A stretch of DNA of 64,000 nt, from positions 186,001 to 250,000 of the forward strand of contig JAMPIV010018961.1 of the NCBI GenBank assembly GCA_024509875.1, read 5' to 3'. Position numbers and translations under genes: made by a program. Shown here one piece after another: positions 1 through 10,342 of this stretch. The notes beneath the pieces are model-generated. The model was not told the DNA's origin. It did not search any database and was given only the letters and a program-made list of their open reading frames with translations. Each line of letters opens with the position of its first letter. Positions within the stretch are counted from its first letter, which is position 1. The stretch is from Oreohelix idahoensis (lineage: Eukaryota; Mollusca; Gastropoda; Stylommatophora; Oreohelicidae).

Positions 1-586
1 GTCCTTTTGTAGGATTCCTGAGAAAGAATTTATTGTTCAGAAAATATCCTGTTTAGTAGCCAGAATTCTCTTGTAAAGTAAGATTTCTAGTAGACTATTT
101 CCCGAGGAGAGGCAGTTTCTTCGAACTCATAGACTATCAATAAGACATTTTTTTATCTTTTATTCTTCCATTCCATCCAATCTGTCCTTCTCCATAAAAT
201 TATCCATCACACCTGGGGATTGCATAACAAGGATGAACTGCCTCTTAATGTTATCAGCAGGTTTTTCAGTGTGTGTTATTACCCATCAATGGTGAGCAAC
301 AACTGCAGCCCTATGGTCCACTGGGAACTTTAAGATGAATGGCGATGATGCTAACAAACATTCAGAGTGTGAGAGTGTTCAAATTGAAGGGTTTCCAGAA
401 ACTCTGCTCTGCACTAAAAGTTAGTTGCTTATCCTTTACAGGACGTGGCAATCAACCCCAGCTTTTATTGGCTGTTTGTGATTTATCTAGGCAATTTTTA
501 CGTTCAGTAGTTTGCCATTGCTTTCTGAACGGTACGGCGCTTATACCATTGTTAAAAATCCACACAAAGCGATCTGCTACCAAACC
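1..586. other. Intergenic, nothing recognised
   Basis: No coding frame with recognisable features. The stretch 430-586 precedes the tRNA-like head on the minus strand and might be its SINE body, but no second copy is in the window. Confidence 0.5.
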
Positions 587-656
587 GCCTGCAGCAGGTT
601 TCGAACCTGGTATATCTGGATTATGAAACTGCGTTCATATCCATTAGGCCACAGAC
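587..656 (-). tRNA. tRNA-like sequence (CAT in anticodon position), probably a pseudogene or SINE head
   Basis: On the minus strand, GTCTGTG and TGCAGGC pair as a 7-bp acceptor with three wobbles. TGGCCTAATGG is an A box and GGTTCGAAACC a B box. CAT lies in a TTCATAA loop. The anticodon stem pairs poorly and the T stem has one mismatch, so a working tRNA is unlikely. Confidence 0.45.
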
Positions 657-1531
657 GCCGACCCTCTGCACTAAACAACAACTAAAAGTGAAACATACAG
701 AGATACTGTAGATAAACAGGTCTCATGTTCCTCAATCTACTTTTATTTTTGTTTTCTGGTACAGCCATCTCCTTTAAATAGTGCTTTACTAGCCATCACT
801 CTTCATGAACTGGCATTTTAACACTTAAGTATAACTGTGAAGAGGTGCAATGATTGACGAATATCAAGTAGGTATGGAAGAAAAGACAGAATCAGGGGAA
901 CTAGGAAATGAAACTCTAAAGGCAAGAATTTCTGAATGATTTTTTTTTTCTAAAGACAAAAGGTTGACTACAAGAGAGGACTAGGATCAGGATAGATACT
1001 CTATTGTCTGGCCATGACAAGAATTGATGATAATACATGTCTGCAATGTCCAACATTAGTTTGTCAGATATTACTGGTATTGAATACTTGCTGTATAAAG
1101 TCTGTCAGATATTTTGGGTACTGAATACTCATTTCTTAAGAAGTCATTTTAAAGACTTCAGTTTTGTTGAAGGAAAGTATATGTATTTGAATAGATAATT
1201 TGCAAACAAGTAAACACATATTATTATGAATTCTATCTTAGTATTTTCAATTTCTTTGTCTCATTTTCTCAAGGTCTAATATTTAGTTAGTAATCATAGC
1301 TTGTATGAACTATTAATAAAGGAAAAAGTGTATCTGCAAAGATAGTTATTATAAACATTGTCAGCTGAATGTGCTGGCTTAAATTATTACAATAGTTAAA
1401 TCAACTGGTTTAAAAAAAAAATAAACTTAGACTCTTGCGCTGTCTTATAAGTTCCTTATTCACTTTGGCACGTGAAACTTGGAATGTGATTTCACATTCA
1501 GAGAGAAAAATACAGGTTTTAGAAATGAGGT
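657..1531. other. Intergenic, nothing recognised
   Basis: AT-rich with short homopolymers. The TCTGTCAGATATT word occurs twice near 1060-1110. No gene is seen. Confidence 0.5.
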
Positions 1532-1653
1532 GGGAATATTTTACTTACTTACTTAGTCGTTCCCCTTCTACCGTGAGGTGTAGAGGTTTGGAAGAGAGAG
1601 CGCCAGACTATTCTATCAGCTGTCTTCTTCATGGCCTGGTTCCATTCTAGTCC

Positions 1654-3513
1654 TCAATCCTTCAAAGATTGTCTAATGTTGTCCTCCCAGCGGACTCTGG
1701 GTCGTCCTCGGGGTCTGGATCCTTGGCTCTTTGTTTCCCATGCTTGTCGTGGTATCCGATCTTCTCCCATTCTGCAGACATGGCCAAACCATCTTAATTG
1801 GGACTGTTCTACTTGGGTCTGCAGGGGGTAGGATTTAAGGCCTTGACGTATCGTCTGGTTGCGGACCATGTCTCTTCTTGTTACTTCAACCACCTTCCTC
1901 AGATATCTCATTTCTGAGGTTTGGATCTGGCTTTTATGAGTTGTAGTCATTGCCCATGACTCGCATCCGTATGTCAAGACTGGGACATAGGTGGAGCGGT
2001 ATACAGCCATCTTCGTTTTCTTACCAACCTCTCTCTTGCTGAGGAATCCTCGATTTATGGCCTGAAAAAGTCTCCCAGCTGCTGCTTTTCGAGTGGCCAA
2101 CTCTTCTTTGATGCCTCCCTTTCGGTCTATAATAGCTCCGAGGTATTTAAAGTGATCGACCTGCTCCAGGACCTGTTCTCCAAGCTTAATCTGATGTCTT
2201 CTTTCTTCTCGTGATATCACCATGGATTTTGTTTTAGAGCTACTTATGACCATCCCTCTCTTCTCCAGCTCTTCCTTCCAGACTTGCAGGTTGGATTGGA
2301 GATGTGCCTCTGATTTAGCAATCAGGGCAACATCATCAGCAAATGCCAGCTCCGAAATATAGACCTGTCTCATCTTCCAGTACCCCACTGAATACTTTCT
2401 TGTTCTCTCCTTACATGCCTTGATGACATCGTCCATAAGGAGTATGAAGAGGTAAGGTGATAGGATATCACCTTGTCTTACACCAGTGGTGGTCCTGAAC
2501 TCTTCCGACTTATGGTTTGCTGTCCTCACATAATTTCTGCAAGACTTGTAGAAGCTCTGTATAGCATGAATCAGAGGTGCTGGAATATTCTTCCTTGCCA
2601 AACAGTCCCAAAGTTTGCTCCAGGGGACCCTGTCAAACGCCTTTTCCAGATCTATGAAACAAAGATGCATCTCACTCTTATACTCAAGGGCCTTTTCACT
2701 CAGCTGTCTGAGTGTGAAGATTAGGTCTTGAGTACTTCGGTTTGCTCGGAATCCGCACTGGACCTCATCCAATTGTGGCTCAGCTAGGCGTCGGAGTCTC
2801 TGCTCTAGGATTCTAGAGTAGATTTTACCAGGGACACTGAGAAGGGATATGCCTCTATGGTTTCCACACTGTCGATTGTCACCCTTTTTGAAAATTGGTG
2901 TTATGATGGCAATCTCCCAATCCTTTGGTATTGTCTTGTTGTACCACGCTGCCTGTAAAACCCTTAAGAGTAATAGGTCGCCTGATGCTCCCATGAACTT
3001 AACCATTTCTGGTGTTATACCATCATGCCCTGCTGCTTTGCCCATCTTGATTTTCTCCAGTGCTGCCTTCAGTTCTTCCATCTTTATGTCATCTTCACCA
3101 TCATTGGTTTTCTCTTCTGTGCTAGTGTTTATCATTTCTGATGCTTCACCATGCTCACCATCCAGGAGTTCTGAGAAATATTCTTTCCATCTTCCCATTA
3201 CTTCCTTCGGGGCAGTAAGCAATTTGCCTTGCTTGTCCTTTATAAATTTGAGAGGGCATTGTTTTTCCTTCCTCATGTTCTTTAGGGTCTTATAGAACAA
3301 TTTCTGGTTTTCTTGTGCATCTTTTTCTAGCTTTTCTCCAAATTCTTCCCAGGACTTCTGTTTTGCTGCTAGCACTTTATTCTTTGCTTCTGTTCTGAGT
3401 GTCACATATTCTTTATATTTTTCCATTTGTCCTGTTGTGTTTTTAGCTCCTAAGTATTGTTTCCATGCCATTTTCTTCTCTCTTATTTCTTTTTGACTTC
3501 CTCTGTCCACCAA
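1654..3513 (-). CDS. RTE copy A reverse transcriptase (619 codons, open)
   Basis: An uninterrupted minus frame. RT motifs in order: GKAAGHDGITPEMVKF, NHRGISLLSVPGKIYSRI, CGFRANRSTQDLIFTLRQL, FIDLEKAFDRVPW, TGVRQGDILSPYLF, the active-site LAFADDVALIAKSE, then FKYLGAIIDRKGGI. The C-terminal tail has YGCESWAMT, LRWFGHVCRMGEDR and RPRGRPRVRWED. The start used lies inside the polyprotein; the real protein would begin upstream in the endonuclease. Copy D matches it almost residue for residue. Confidence 0.92.
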   Translation of the reverse strand: MVDRGSQKEIREKKMAWKQYLGAKNTTGQMEKYKEYVTLRTEAKNKVLAAKQKSWEEFGEKLEKDAQENQKLFYKTLKNMRKEKQCPLKFIKDKQGKLLTAPKEVMGRWKEYFSELLDGEHGEASEMINTSTEEKTNDGEDDIKMEELKAALEKIKMGKAAGHDGITPEMVKFMGASGDLLLLRVLQAAWYNKTIPKDWEIAIITPIFKKGDNRQCGNHRGISLLSVPGKIYSRILEQRLRRLAEPQLDEVQCGFRANRSTQDLIFTLRQLSEKALEYKSEMHLCFIDLEKAFDRVPWSKLWDCLARKNIPAPLIHAIQSFYKSCRNYVRTANHKSEEFRTTTGVRQGDILSPYLFILLMDDVIKACKERTRKYSVGYWKMRQVYISELAFADDVALIAKSEAHLQSNLQVWKEELEKRGMVISSSKTKSMVISREERRHQIKLGEQVLEQVDHFKYLGAIIDRKGGIKEELATRKAAAGRLFQAINRGFLSKREVGKKTKMAVYRSTYVPVLTYGCESWAMTTTHKSQIQTSEMRYLRKVVEVTRRDMVRNQTIRQGLKSYPLQTQVEQSQLRWFGHVCRMGEDRIPRQAWETKSQGSRPRGRPRVRWEDNIRQSLKD

Positions 3514-3896
3514 GGTGTCCTCTTTCTCTTGTTCCCAAGTCGGACTTCACCGCATGCTTCTGCAGCAGCTGTCTTTATGATATCCTTGAATTTAATCCAG
3601 AGGGTTTCCAAGTCATCAGGTCGTTCTTCTGTGTTGCTCACCGCTGCAGCAATAAGCCCCTGATATCTGGTCTTAATTTCTGGCTCTCTCAGCTTGTAGG
3701 TCCTAATGCTCATTTCTCCTGCTCGTTTACTTGGTTTCTTGCGCGATGTTGGGCAGTTCCTAGGCTGAGCAACTCTTTCAGTTGTTCTTTTGATTGTTAG
3801 CAGGTAGTGATCACTTCCAATCTCTGGCCCCCTCCAGACTCTAGCATCTCGGACATATTTGAATGAGCTTCTCCGAACAATGGCATAGTCGATCAC
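3483..3896 (-). pseudogene. RTE copy A, endonuclease C-terminal part in a second frame
   Basis: 137 codons including IGSDHYLLTIKRTTERVAQP, the catalytic SDH block of the APE endonuclease, and a stretch leading into the RT region. It overlaps the RT frame by about 30 nt in a different phase, so one frameshift separates the two. The same break occurs in copy D, where the two frames also overlap. Confidence 0.85.
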
Positions 3897-4084
3897 TGAC
3901 TTCTCATTCTTTGTTGGTTCACATCTAGTGTATGCATGTATGCGCTTATGGGGGAACTTTGTGTTTGTAATGATCAGGGAATATTTTACACTGATAATAT
4001 ATTATAACAAATCAGCAGATTAGACACACCATTAGAATTGATGTAGTACCATATGATAACCATCTCACAACAGTAAAAGGTGGA

Positions 4085-4290
4085 AGCTGATATGGTATGG
4101 CTGGCTACATATCAAGATCAAATGGGCTACCAAGATTTTCCTTCATGGCACAGTACCAGGCAACAGAAGACGTGACAATGGACAAATCAGCATATAATGG
4201 AATTACACTGGCAATCAATCCAGCAGTCACAGCGGTTGAAATGAAGTAGAGCAGGACATATGTCTAAAGTCCCACGTTGTTTGATTAAGG
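4085..4290 (+). pseudogene. NLTR-5: decayed C-terminal tail of another LINE
   Basis: In broken frames this reads IKWATKIFLHGTVPGNRRR and then a short stretch ending KSHVV. It resembles the widespread LINE tail (LQGTV.G.RRRGRQ...KSSVV). Only about 200 bp can be read and stops interrupt it. Confidence 0.5.
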
Positions 4291-4293
4291 TTT

Positions 4294-5280
4294 GGGTTTC
4301 ATTACCATCACTTTAAATACCTTGGAGTTATCATAGACTGGAAAGGAGGCATCAAAGAAGAGCTGGCTACCCAAAGAGCAGCAGCTGGGAGACTTTTTCA
4401 GGCAATAAATCGAGGATTTCTCAGCAAAAGAGAGATTGGAAGAGGATGAAGATGGCTGTACAGCGCTCCACCTATGTCCCAGTCTTGACATATGGGTGCG
4501 AGTCATGGGCAATGACTACAACCCACAGAAGCCAGCTCCAAACCTCAGAAATGAGGTATTGGAGGAAGATGGTTGAAGTAACAAGAAGAGACATGGTCCG
4601 CAACCAGACGATACGGCAAGGCCTCAAAACTGCAGACCCAAGTAGAACAGTCCCAACTACGATGGTTTGACCACGTCTGCAGATTGGGAGATCAGCTACC
4701 ACGACAAGCATGGGAAACTAAGAGCCAGGGATCCAGACCTCCAGCATGACCCAGAGTTCGCTGGGAGGACAACATTAAACAATCCCTGAAGGACCGGGGA
4801 CTAGACTGCAACCAGACCAGGAGGAAGACCGCTGATAGGACAGTATGGCGTTCTCTCTGGCAAACCCCTACACCCCAGGATGTGTTGTCACTAGGGTTGG
4901 TGTCATCCAGTGCAGTAACTCATGATGTCACACCAATGGACCTTCTCCCGTACCAGACCATACAGAATCCTTAGTAATGTTTTTGTACTAATGTTACTCG
5001 TAAATCGTAATTCCCGTATATGACTGAATGTAATGGCAATAGTAGTGACATAAACAACTAGCAAAATTAAAATTACACTTTTAAATTACAATATCATACG
5101 CACAGCCTAAATATTTTTTATAAAAAATAATAAATTTCTGCTGAAACACTGCACAAAAATTTTATAGACAGTCATTTTGGTGTCACCCCCTCTGATGGTG
5201 TCACCCGGTGCGGTCCACACCCCCCTAGTGACGCCACTGACTCCAGGGTAGAAGAGGAACGATTAAGTAAGTAAATAAGT
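4294..5280 (+). mobile_element. RTE-type LINE, copy B (3' part), split by a MITE
   Basis: The sequence from the HFKYLGVIIDWKGGI-like region to 4879 matches the RT C-terminus of copies A and D. It is then interrupted by a 360-bp MITE and resumes at 5240-5280 with the family 3' end (GAGGAACGATTAAGTAAGTA). Several indels break the frame; 4446-4670 holds a readable piece with YGCESWAMTTTHRSQ. Confidence 0.88.
4880..5239. mobile_element. hAT-type MITE (360 bp) nested in RTE copy B
   Basis: The ends are imperfect inverted repeats: the right end read inward is CAGTGGCGTCACTAGG, and the left end is ATGTGTTGTCACTAGG. The flanks ACCCCAGG (4872-4879) and ACTCCAGG (5240-5247) form an 8-bp duplication with one mismatch. 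CAGTG termini and an 8-bp duplication are hAT hallmarks. There is no coding capacity. Confidence 0.8.
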
Positions 5281-6400
5281 TTCATTACTGCTTCTCTGGA
5301 TTCTTTTTTGAGGCCTTATCAACACACGGCCCACTGTTGTTCATTTCAACCAATTCGGGGGCCAGTTATGTCACCCACGTCGTTAAGATTAGGGTTTACC
5401 CCTTATTACTGCATTTATGACTTCTAACTTAATGCCGTATTAGAGTAAAAGACTTTATTGGCCGCCGAATAAACAGACATTTGGGCGAAATGGGACACCA
5501 GGGCTACGTCCCACTTGTTAATTTCAACCGTGGTACCTACCAGACAAGGGCTCATCGTTTGTGATGCCCCAATCACTAAGTGTTATGCGACAAGTCAAGC
5601 AGTTATTACATGTGGTTATAAAACACTATGACTCAATACCATAAAGGTCTCTGTAATCGTTAACAGAAGCATAAACAAACAGCATCACTAGCAAGGAATA
5701 AACTACCGGAGTAAATTAATAGGCCCTACTTGTATATTTGTATCACAATGGTGAAATTGATTTGACGCATTCGCAGATAATGTAGAACAACGGAAAATCA
5801 CGCAAGCACTCTTATTGTTATTTCGAACTTTACGAACTTACAGCAACAAATCCCATATTCAAGAAAACACTAAAAATTTAGTAATGAAACTTGTTTGCAC
5901 GCGGTACGATTCCTTTTTCACTCGACACATTACTGACGCTGAGTGCAAATAAACTTTTTCAATTTCGTCTATGTTATCATTTAACAGTTTTACATGAAAT
6001 ATATGGCGATGATTACTAGACGTATGCGATGACATCCGTTCTTACCAATTACTGTGAATAAATTAATACAACTGATACATTAATTTCGCTACATAGCAAC
6101 ATGTAAACAGCGTTTCCCCGTGGTTTGATTTCTTTCGTTTCGTTGTTTATTTTTACCACTGTTTATATGCAGCCAGCTGATCTAGGGTCAAGGTCGCTTA
6201 CATCAACAATCTTTTCGAACATGATGTCATTGAAAGTAGTAATGGTGCAGTGAAAATTGGGGTGTAAGGTACCAACAGGGCGCTAGGACCTCACGGAGAG
6301 TAACAACCATATCTTTAATGGATAGTCAAAATCTTCTCTGGACCCCATTTCTTTTAATTAAAAAAAATATTTTAATGCACTATTTTGGTACCGGTACAGT
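5281..6400. other. Intergenic, nothing recognised
   Basis: AT-rich with short frames only. CCCACGTCGTTA at 5371 recurs near 37000. Confidence 0.5.
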
Positions 6401-6405
6401 ATAAT

Positions 6406-6421
6406 CCCCCCCCCCCCCCCC
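6406..6421. repeat. Poly-C tract, 16 bases
   Basis: A homopolymer in intergenic DNA. Another C-run of 13 bases is at 62777-62789. Confidence 0.95.
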
Positions 6422-6439
6422 GTATCTACGGCCCTGACC

Positions 6440-7015
6440 GGTACATATTATTTGGACTTGAAAACACTATAAATCCTAATTATACCCCTTCAGAGGTTTA
6501 ACAGTATAGTTATCATCATCAATGTAAAAAAAAAAAAAAAAATAGGCATCATACCTCTGTCCAGTTATTAAACAGAGTAAATTAACGCTTCCTAAACCGT
6601 ACGTGTATGTGTGAAATAAGAAAGCACATACATTCACACAATGTTTTATTTGCTCTGTTTGAACTGAGTGGAGTGGGGAGATACCATATTTTGATATCGG
6701 AAATCAAAATTATTATCCTGAATTAATTCCACTATATATCCTAATTCTAACCCATTAAAAATAATAATAATATGTACGTTTTACCCCCTTAATCCTAAAA
6801 TGTTAGTCTCGTCATACTTGCCATGGTGAAAAACGACAGCAAAAACGGGGATATGAAAGCTTGAAGTCTTTGGGTTAATATGTAACTGGCTTTTATTTGT
6901 CGTTAGTAATATGTATATCTAGTACTAGACCTTCACTTTCCCGCTAAATCCCCACTAATAAGTATATATTAATTGCTGTTCTTGTTAAAGGCGTAAATAA
7001 ATAAATGTTAAATAC
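6440..7015 (+). repeat. Dispersed repeat shared with 35520-35970
   Basis: Blocks in the same order as at the other site: AATCCTAATTATACC, GAGTGGGGAG, GATGAAAGCTT-like followed by TTTGGGTTAATAT, TTAGTAATATGTAT and CTGTTCTTGT. The two regions are diverged and no ends are clear. Confidence 0.5.
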
Positions 7016-7125
7016 ATAAGTAAAAGTCATATGACTCAACGAATACAGCTTGTGTACGGCGGTTAATCATTCCCGGCAACAGTGTTATCCTGACTAAACA
7101 ACATGAATGAAGTAGAGGAAATTCT

Positions 7126-7300
7126 TTGCTTCCCTTTTTGCTACCTACGGAGCACGGAACCACCATTGTAGCTGGTCTCCTTGCAGGAAGCTTGCAACAA
7201 AGCAGTCACGTGCTCCTGCAGCGGTTGTTGCTGTTTCATTCCGTTTTGCTTGATGAAGTTGCCAGTCCGTGCACAACCTTATTGTTAAGGATAGAATTAA
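7126..7300 (+). repeat. SINE-A copy
   Basis: It carries GGAGCACGGAACCACCATTG, GCTGGTCTCCTTGCAGGA, CACGTGCTCCTGCAG and GATGAAGTTGCCAGTCCGTG, the ordered blocks of the family. The 3' part (ACGACATGC block) is missing. Confidence 0.7.
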
Positions 7301-8027
7301 TATGTTATAATATGTTGCTACACGCAGGCATATGTCCATTGATTTGAGGAGATATAGCTGTCTGTAGTGAAAGTAATTTTTTTATGTACGGTACGATTTT
7401 TCACTTATATTGAACGCCGCATAGTTTGTTACGTCACCAGTCACTAATGACGTAATATATCACGTGTTTTGCATTCTAACGGTCAGCCGTCTTGGCCTTT
7501 CGTATTTTTGAAGTCGTCAGGAGTAGACGTACATTTTTTCAAGCTCCCAAGATTGTGGAGACTTTGATTCTAACATTTTGTGGCATTGTTATCTCGGAGG
7601 CCGCCACGTATTTGTATTATGCCGGATGGTACCTTAACTTGTCCAGAAGTTACTACCATGTTCAGGGAGTATTTTTATTAAGAATAATGCATCTAAGTTA
7701 TTTCTGCCGCATTGCTTGGGTTCTTGTGATCTACACGAACCTCTAGACACAACGGCCAGAATTGAAGGAGAGGAGATAATTGTATTTCATTACCCTGCCA
7801 CGTATTATGATGCCTATAATTGTGATGTATGGACTGAAGACGATTTGTTGTGAAGAACTACACTATTGAAACATGCTTCTATGCCACATGTTGTTGATTG
7901 ATGAAGCCAATTTTGATGAAAATAAATATGTCGCCATATTTGCTGTGGACCTGCCAACTTGCCGGCTCATGTTTTGTCTATCAAGTTTTGTTCCTGAGTA
8001 ACTGTCCATATGCATTCGTGTTTATAT
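7301..8027. other. Intergenic, nothing recognised
   Basis: An open 84-codon frame at 7492-7746 has no features of a known protein. Confidence 0.45.
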
Positions 8028-8038
8028 CATGATCAGCT

Positions 8039-8321
8039 GCAGACCCAAGTAGAACAGTACCAACTGAGATGGTTTGGCCATGTCTGCAGAATGGGAGAAG
8101 ATCGGCTACCACGGCAAGCATAGGAAACTAAGAGCCAGGGATCCAGACCTCCAGGATGACCCAAAGTCCGCTGGGAGGACAACATTAGACAATCTTTGAA
8201 GGACCGAGGACTAGAGTGGAACCAAGCCAGGAGGAAGACAGCCGATAGAATAGTATGGCGCTCTCTCTTACAAACCTCTACACCTCACGGTAGAAGAGGA
8301 ACAACTAAGTATGTAAGTAAG
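8039..8321 (+). mobile_element. RTE-type LINE, copy C (283 bp, 5'-truncated)
   Basis: Only the 3' end of the family is present, from the LRWFGHVCRMGED region to the GTAAGTAAG tail. It is flanked by an 11-bp direct repeat, CATGATCAGCT (8028-8038 and 8322-8332). This is a textbook short 5'-truncated insertion. Confidence 0.92.
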
Positions 8322-8374
8322 CATGATCAGCTCTATAAGTTTGACTGACTGTATTTATAACATTCTAAGTTCTA

Positions 8375-8470
8375 CAACACTTATATTAGGCGCCTCTTAT
8401 GACATGCATGAGGGAGCAGCAGTCTTGTTCTTTCGTTGTCTGCACAGCGACATCCGGGATCTACACTTCA
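8375..8470 (+). repeat. SINE-A-like core fragment
   Basis: GGCGCCTCTTATGACATGCA followed by CTTGTTCTTTCGTTGTCTG matches the 3' core of SINE-A. It joins directly to the 3' end of NLTR-4, so the core may also be part of a LINE 3' tail. Confidence 0.5.
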
Positions 8471-9544
8471 TCACCTTTCAACGCCCCAAGGAGCATAGAT
8501 CTTCAGCAAACTTATAGAAAGTCTTCCTGTCCCGTGCCATCAGCTCAAGGACTTCTAGTTTCTTCTTTATCCCTTCATGTCTGTCTCCATTTATTCTTTG
8601 GTCTTCCTCTATCTATCTTACCCTGGAGATTCTAGAGCAAGGAATGCCTTGTAATGCTATCATCAAGTTTCTTCAACGTGTGTCTTATCCATCTCCAGCG
8701 TCTTCTTCTCGTCGTTTTTCCCCACTGGCGCTTGTCTGGTTAATAGTCATCAGCTGCAGACCCAAGTAGAACATCCGATTACCAGCAACGCGCTGTGGAG
8801 CGTAAGGAGCACGGCGAGGCACTTAGAAAGCCCTGGTCATCCACTGCACCTGACTTCATCTCCAGTCGTCTTGACTTGTCTTGCCACTGGATTCAGATGG
8901 ACCCGGGCGAGAGAGCTCCACATTAGTGATCTTATCAAACCACTTTAATCCTTCAATTCTACGCAAGCGTCAATTAATAAATGTCTGTAGCTTTTTGTTT
9001 GTTGTTTTTGTTCTCCATGTTTCAGAGCCATACAATGTGACTGACTTGACATTTGAATTGACAACTCTGATTTTTGTGTTGGACCTGATTTCTTTTGATC
9101 TCCGTATATTTCCCAATGCAATTGAAGCTCCGTATAGCCCTTTTGTATTCTTGTTTTGATATCATTGTCTGTCCCTCCAACTGTGTCTATATTGCTGCCG
9201 CGGTATATATATGATCCTACATCTTGTAGTGGTCTTTCTTCCTGGAAACTGTCTGTCCCTCCAACTGTGTCTATATTGTTGCCACGGTATATATATGATC
9301 CTACATCTTGTAGTGGTGTTTCTTACTGGAAACTGTCTGTCCCCCCGACTTTGTCTATATTGTTGCCACGGTATATATATGATCCTACATCTTGTAGTGG
9401 TCTTTCTTCCTGGAAACTGTCTGTCCCTCCAACTGTGTCTATATTGTTGCCACGGTATATATATGATCCTACATCTTGTAGTGGTGTTTCTTCCTGGAAA
9501 CTGTCTGTCCCTCCGACTTTGTCTATATTGCTGCCACGGTATAT
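8390..9544 (-). pseudogene. NLTR-4: decayed LINE RT C-terminus with internal minisatellite
   Basis: In broken minus frames it reads VKSVTLYGSETWRTK, RLRRIEGLKWFDKITNVEL, then RRRWRWIRHTLKKL and GRPKNKWR. This is a typical LINE RT tail. Toward its 5' side the RT thumb block has been amplified as an 84-bp tandem repeat. The fragment resumes at 19890 beyond the LTR element. About 100 bp of foreign sequence is inserted around 8755-8860. Confidence 0.8.
9166..9544. repeat. 84-bp tandem repeat, about 4.5 units
   Basis: Units start at 9166, 9250, 9334, 9418 and 9502, exactly 84 bp apart and over 90% alike. Because 84 is a multiple of three, the minus strand encodes a 28-residue repeat with DVGSYIYRGNNIDTVGGTD; one unit has a GAA-to-TAA stop. 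A 50-bp partial unit reappears at about 19895-19940, after the LTR element, showing that this array is the insertion target. Confidence 0.93.
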
Positions 9545-10342
9545 TGTTGCTGAGTTATTTGCCGGTTGAAGATCATGCACTGAGTATGGTTACTTTAGTG
9601 ATCTCTTGTTAATCGTGCTTTGTTTAGTATTACGCGAATTAGGGTGAAGGTGTTCATACAACTCAGTAGCATGGTATGAAGAAGTAGTTCATGTAACTTG
9701 AACTCAGCAACATTAATGAAGTAATTAATGCCTTCAGATTGAGTCCGTAATATTTAATCACATGTACACACAGGATGATCATTTCAAATAGGAACAGAAC
9801 ATGAGTCCTTATAAGTCATGCATAAATTAATCAATAACGTAGACTGCTGGTTTACGTGTCAATGTCCGTTTAAGGATACAATGCAGTATTGTCGTCAGAA
9901 CATCACAGCTATATGCACGCGCAGCTAGACATGGCTACCTGCCGACAGTGAGACTGCGAGTCTGAATATTTCATACGAATTTGACGATTATTCTCCTCCT
10001 TCTGAGGATTCTAGTTAAATACTAACCTCCATAAATTTTCCTCTCATATAGAGTTCTAGGACTGACCCTGGTCCATCAAAATGCACATATAAATGGCTAT
10101 ATCATGCCATTGAATTGGAAGGTTTCAAAAAACGCAGCTATTCAGCTTGGCGGTCAAGTAACAAAGGTTAGCGTCTCCTAGTTACCGACTGTGTCCTAAA
10201 CAACGCTAGACACGTCATAATCGATCGTGTATGGAGCGTTCAATAATTGAAACATCTATCGCAATATATTAAATGTCTTAACCTTTACATTTGCACGTCC
10301 GCTAACCTTTAGCAGACGGCGTTAATATCATATACCGTAACA
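9545..10342 (-). repeat. 3' LTR of Ty3-type element 1
   Basis: 798 bp, matching the other LTR almost base for base. By eye the differences are a few substitutions and several 1-6 nt indels clustered near its left end. The interior edge lacks an obvious polypurine tract. Confidence 0.9.

Larger units (their letters stand above)
1545..3976 (-). mobile_element. RTE-type LINE, copy A (5'-truncated)
   Basis: A 12-13 bp direct repeat, GGGAATATTTTAC, occurs at 1532-1544 and 3977-3989 on either side. The 3' end, next to 1544, carries the AAGTAAGT-type tail shared by all copies of this family. The 5' end is truncated within the endonuclease relative to copy D. It is the best-preserved coding copy in the window. 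Confidence 0.93.

Noticed and set aside
7492..7746. 84-codon frame as a host exon
   Set aside because: No homology I recognise, no supporting splice pattern, and it lies in repeat-rich intergenic DNA.
9156..9612. Plus-strand repeat proteins over the 84-bp array
   Set aside because: The minus strand carries the recognisable RT block; the plus frames are by-products of an array whose unit is a multiple of three.
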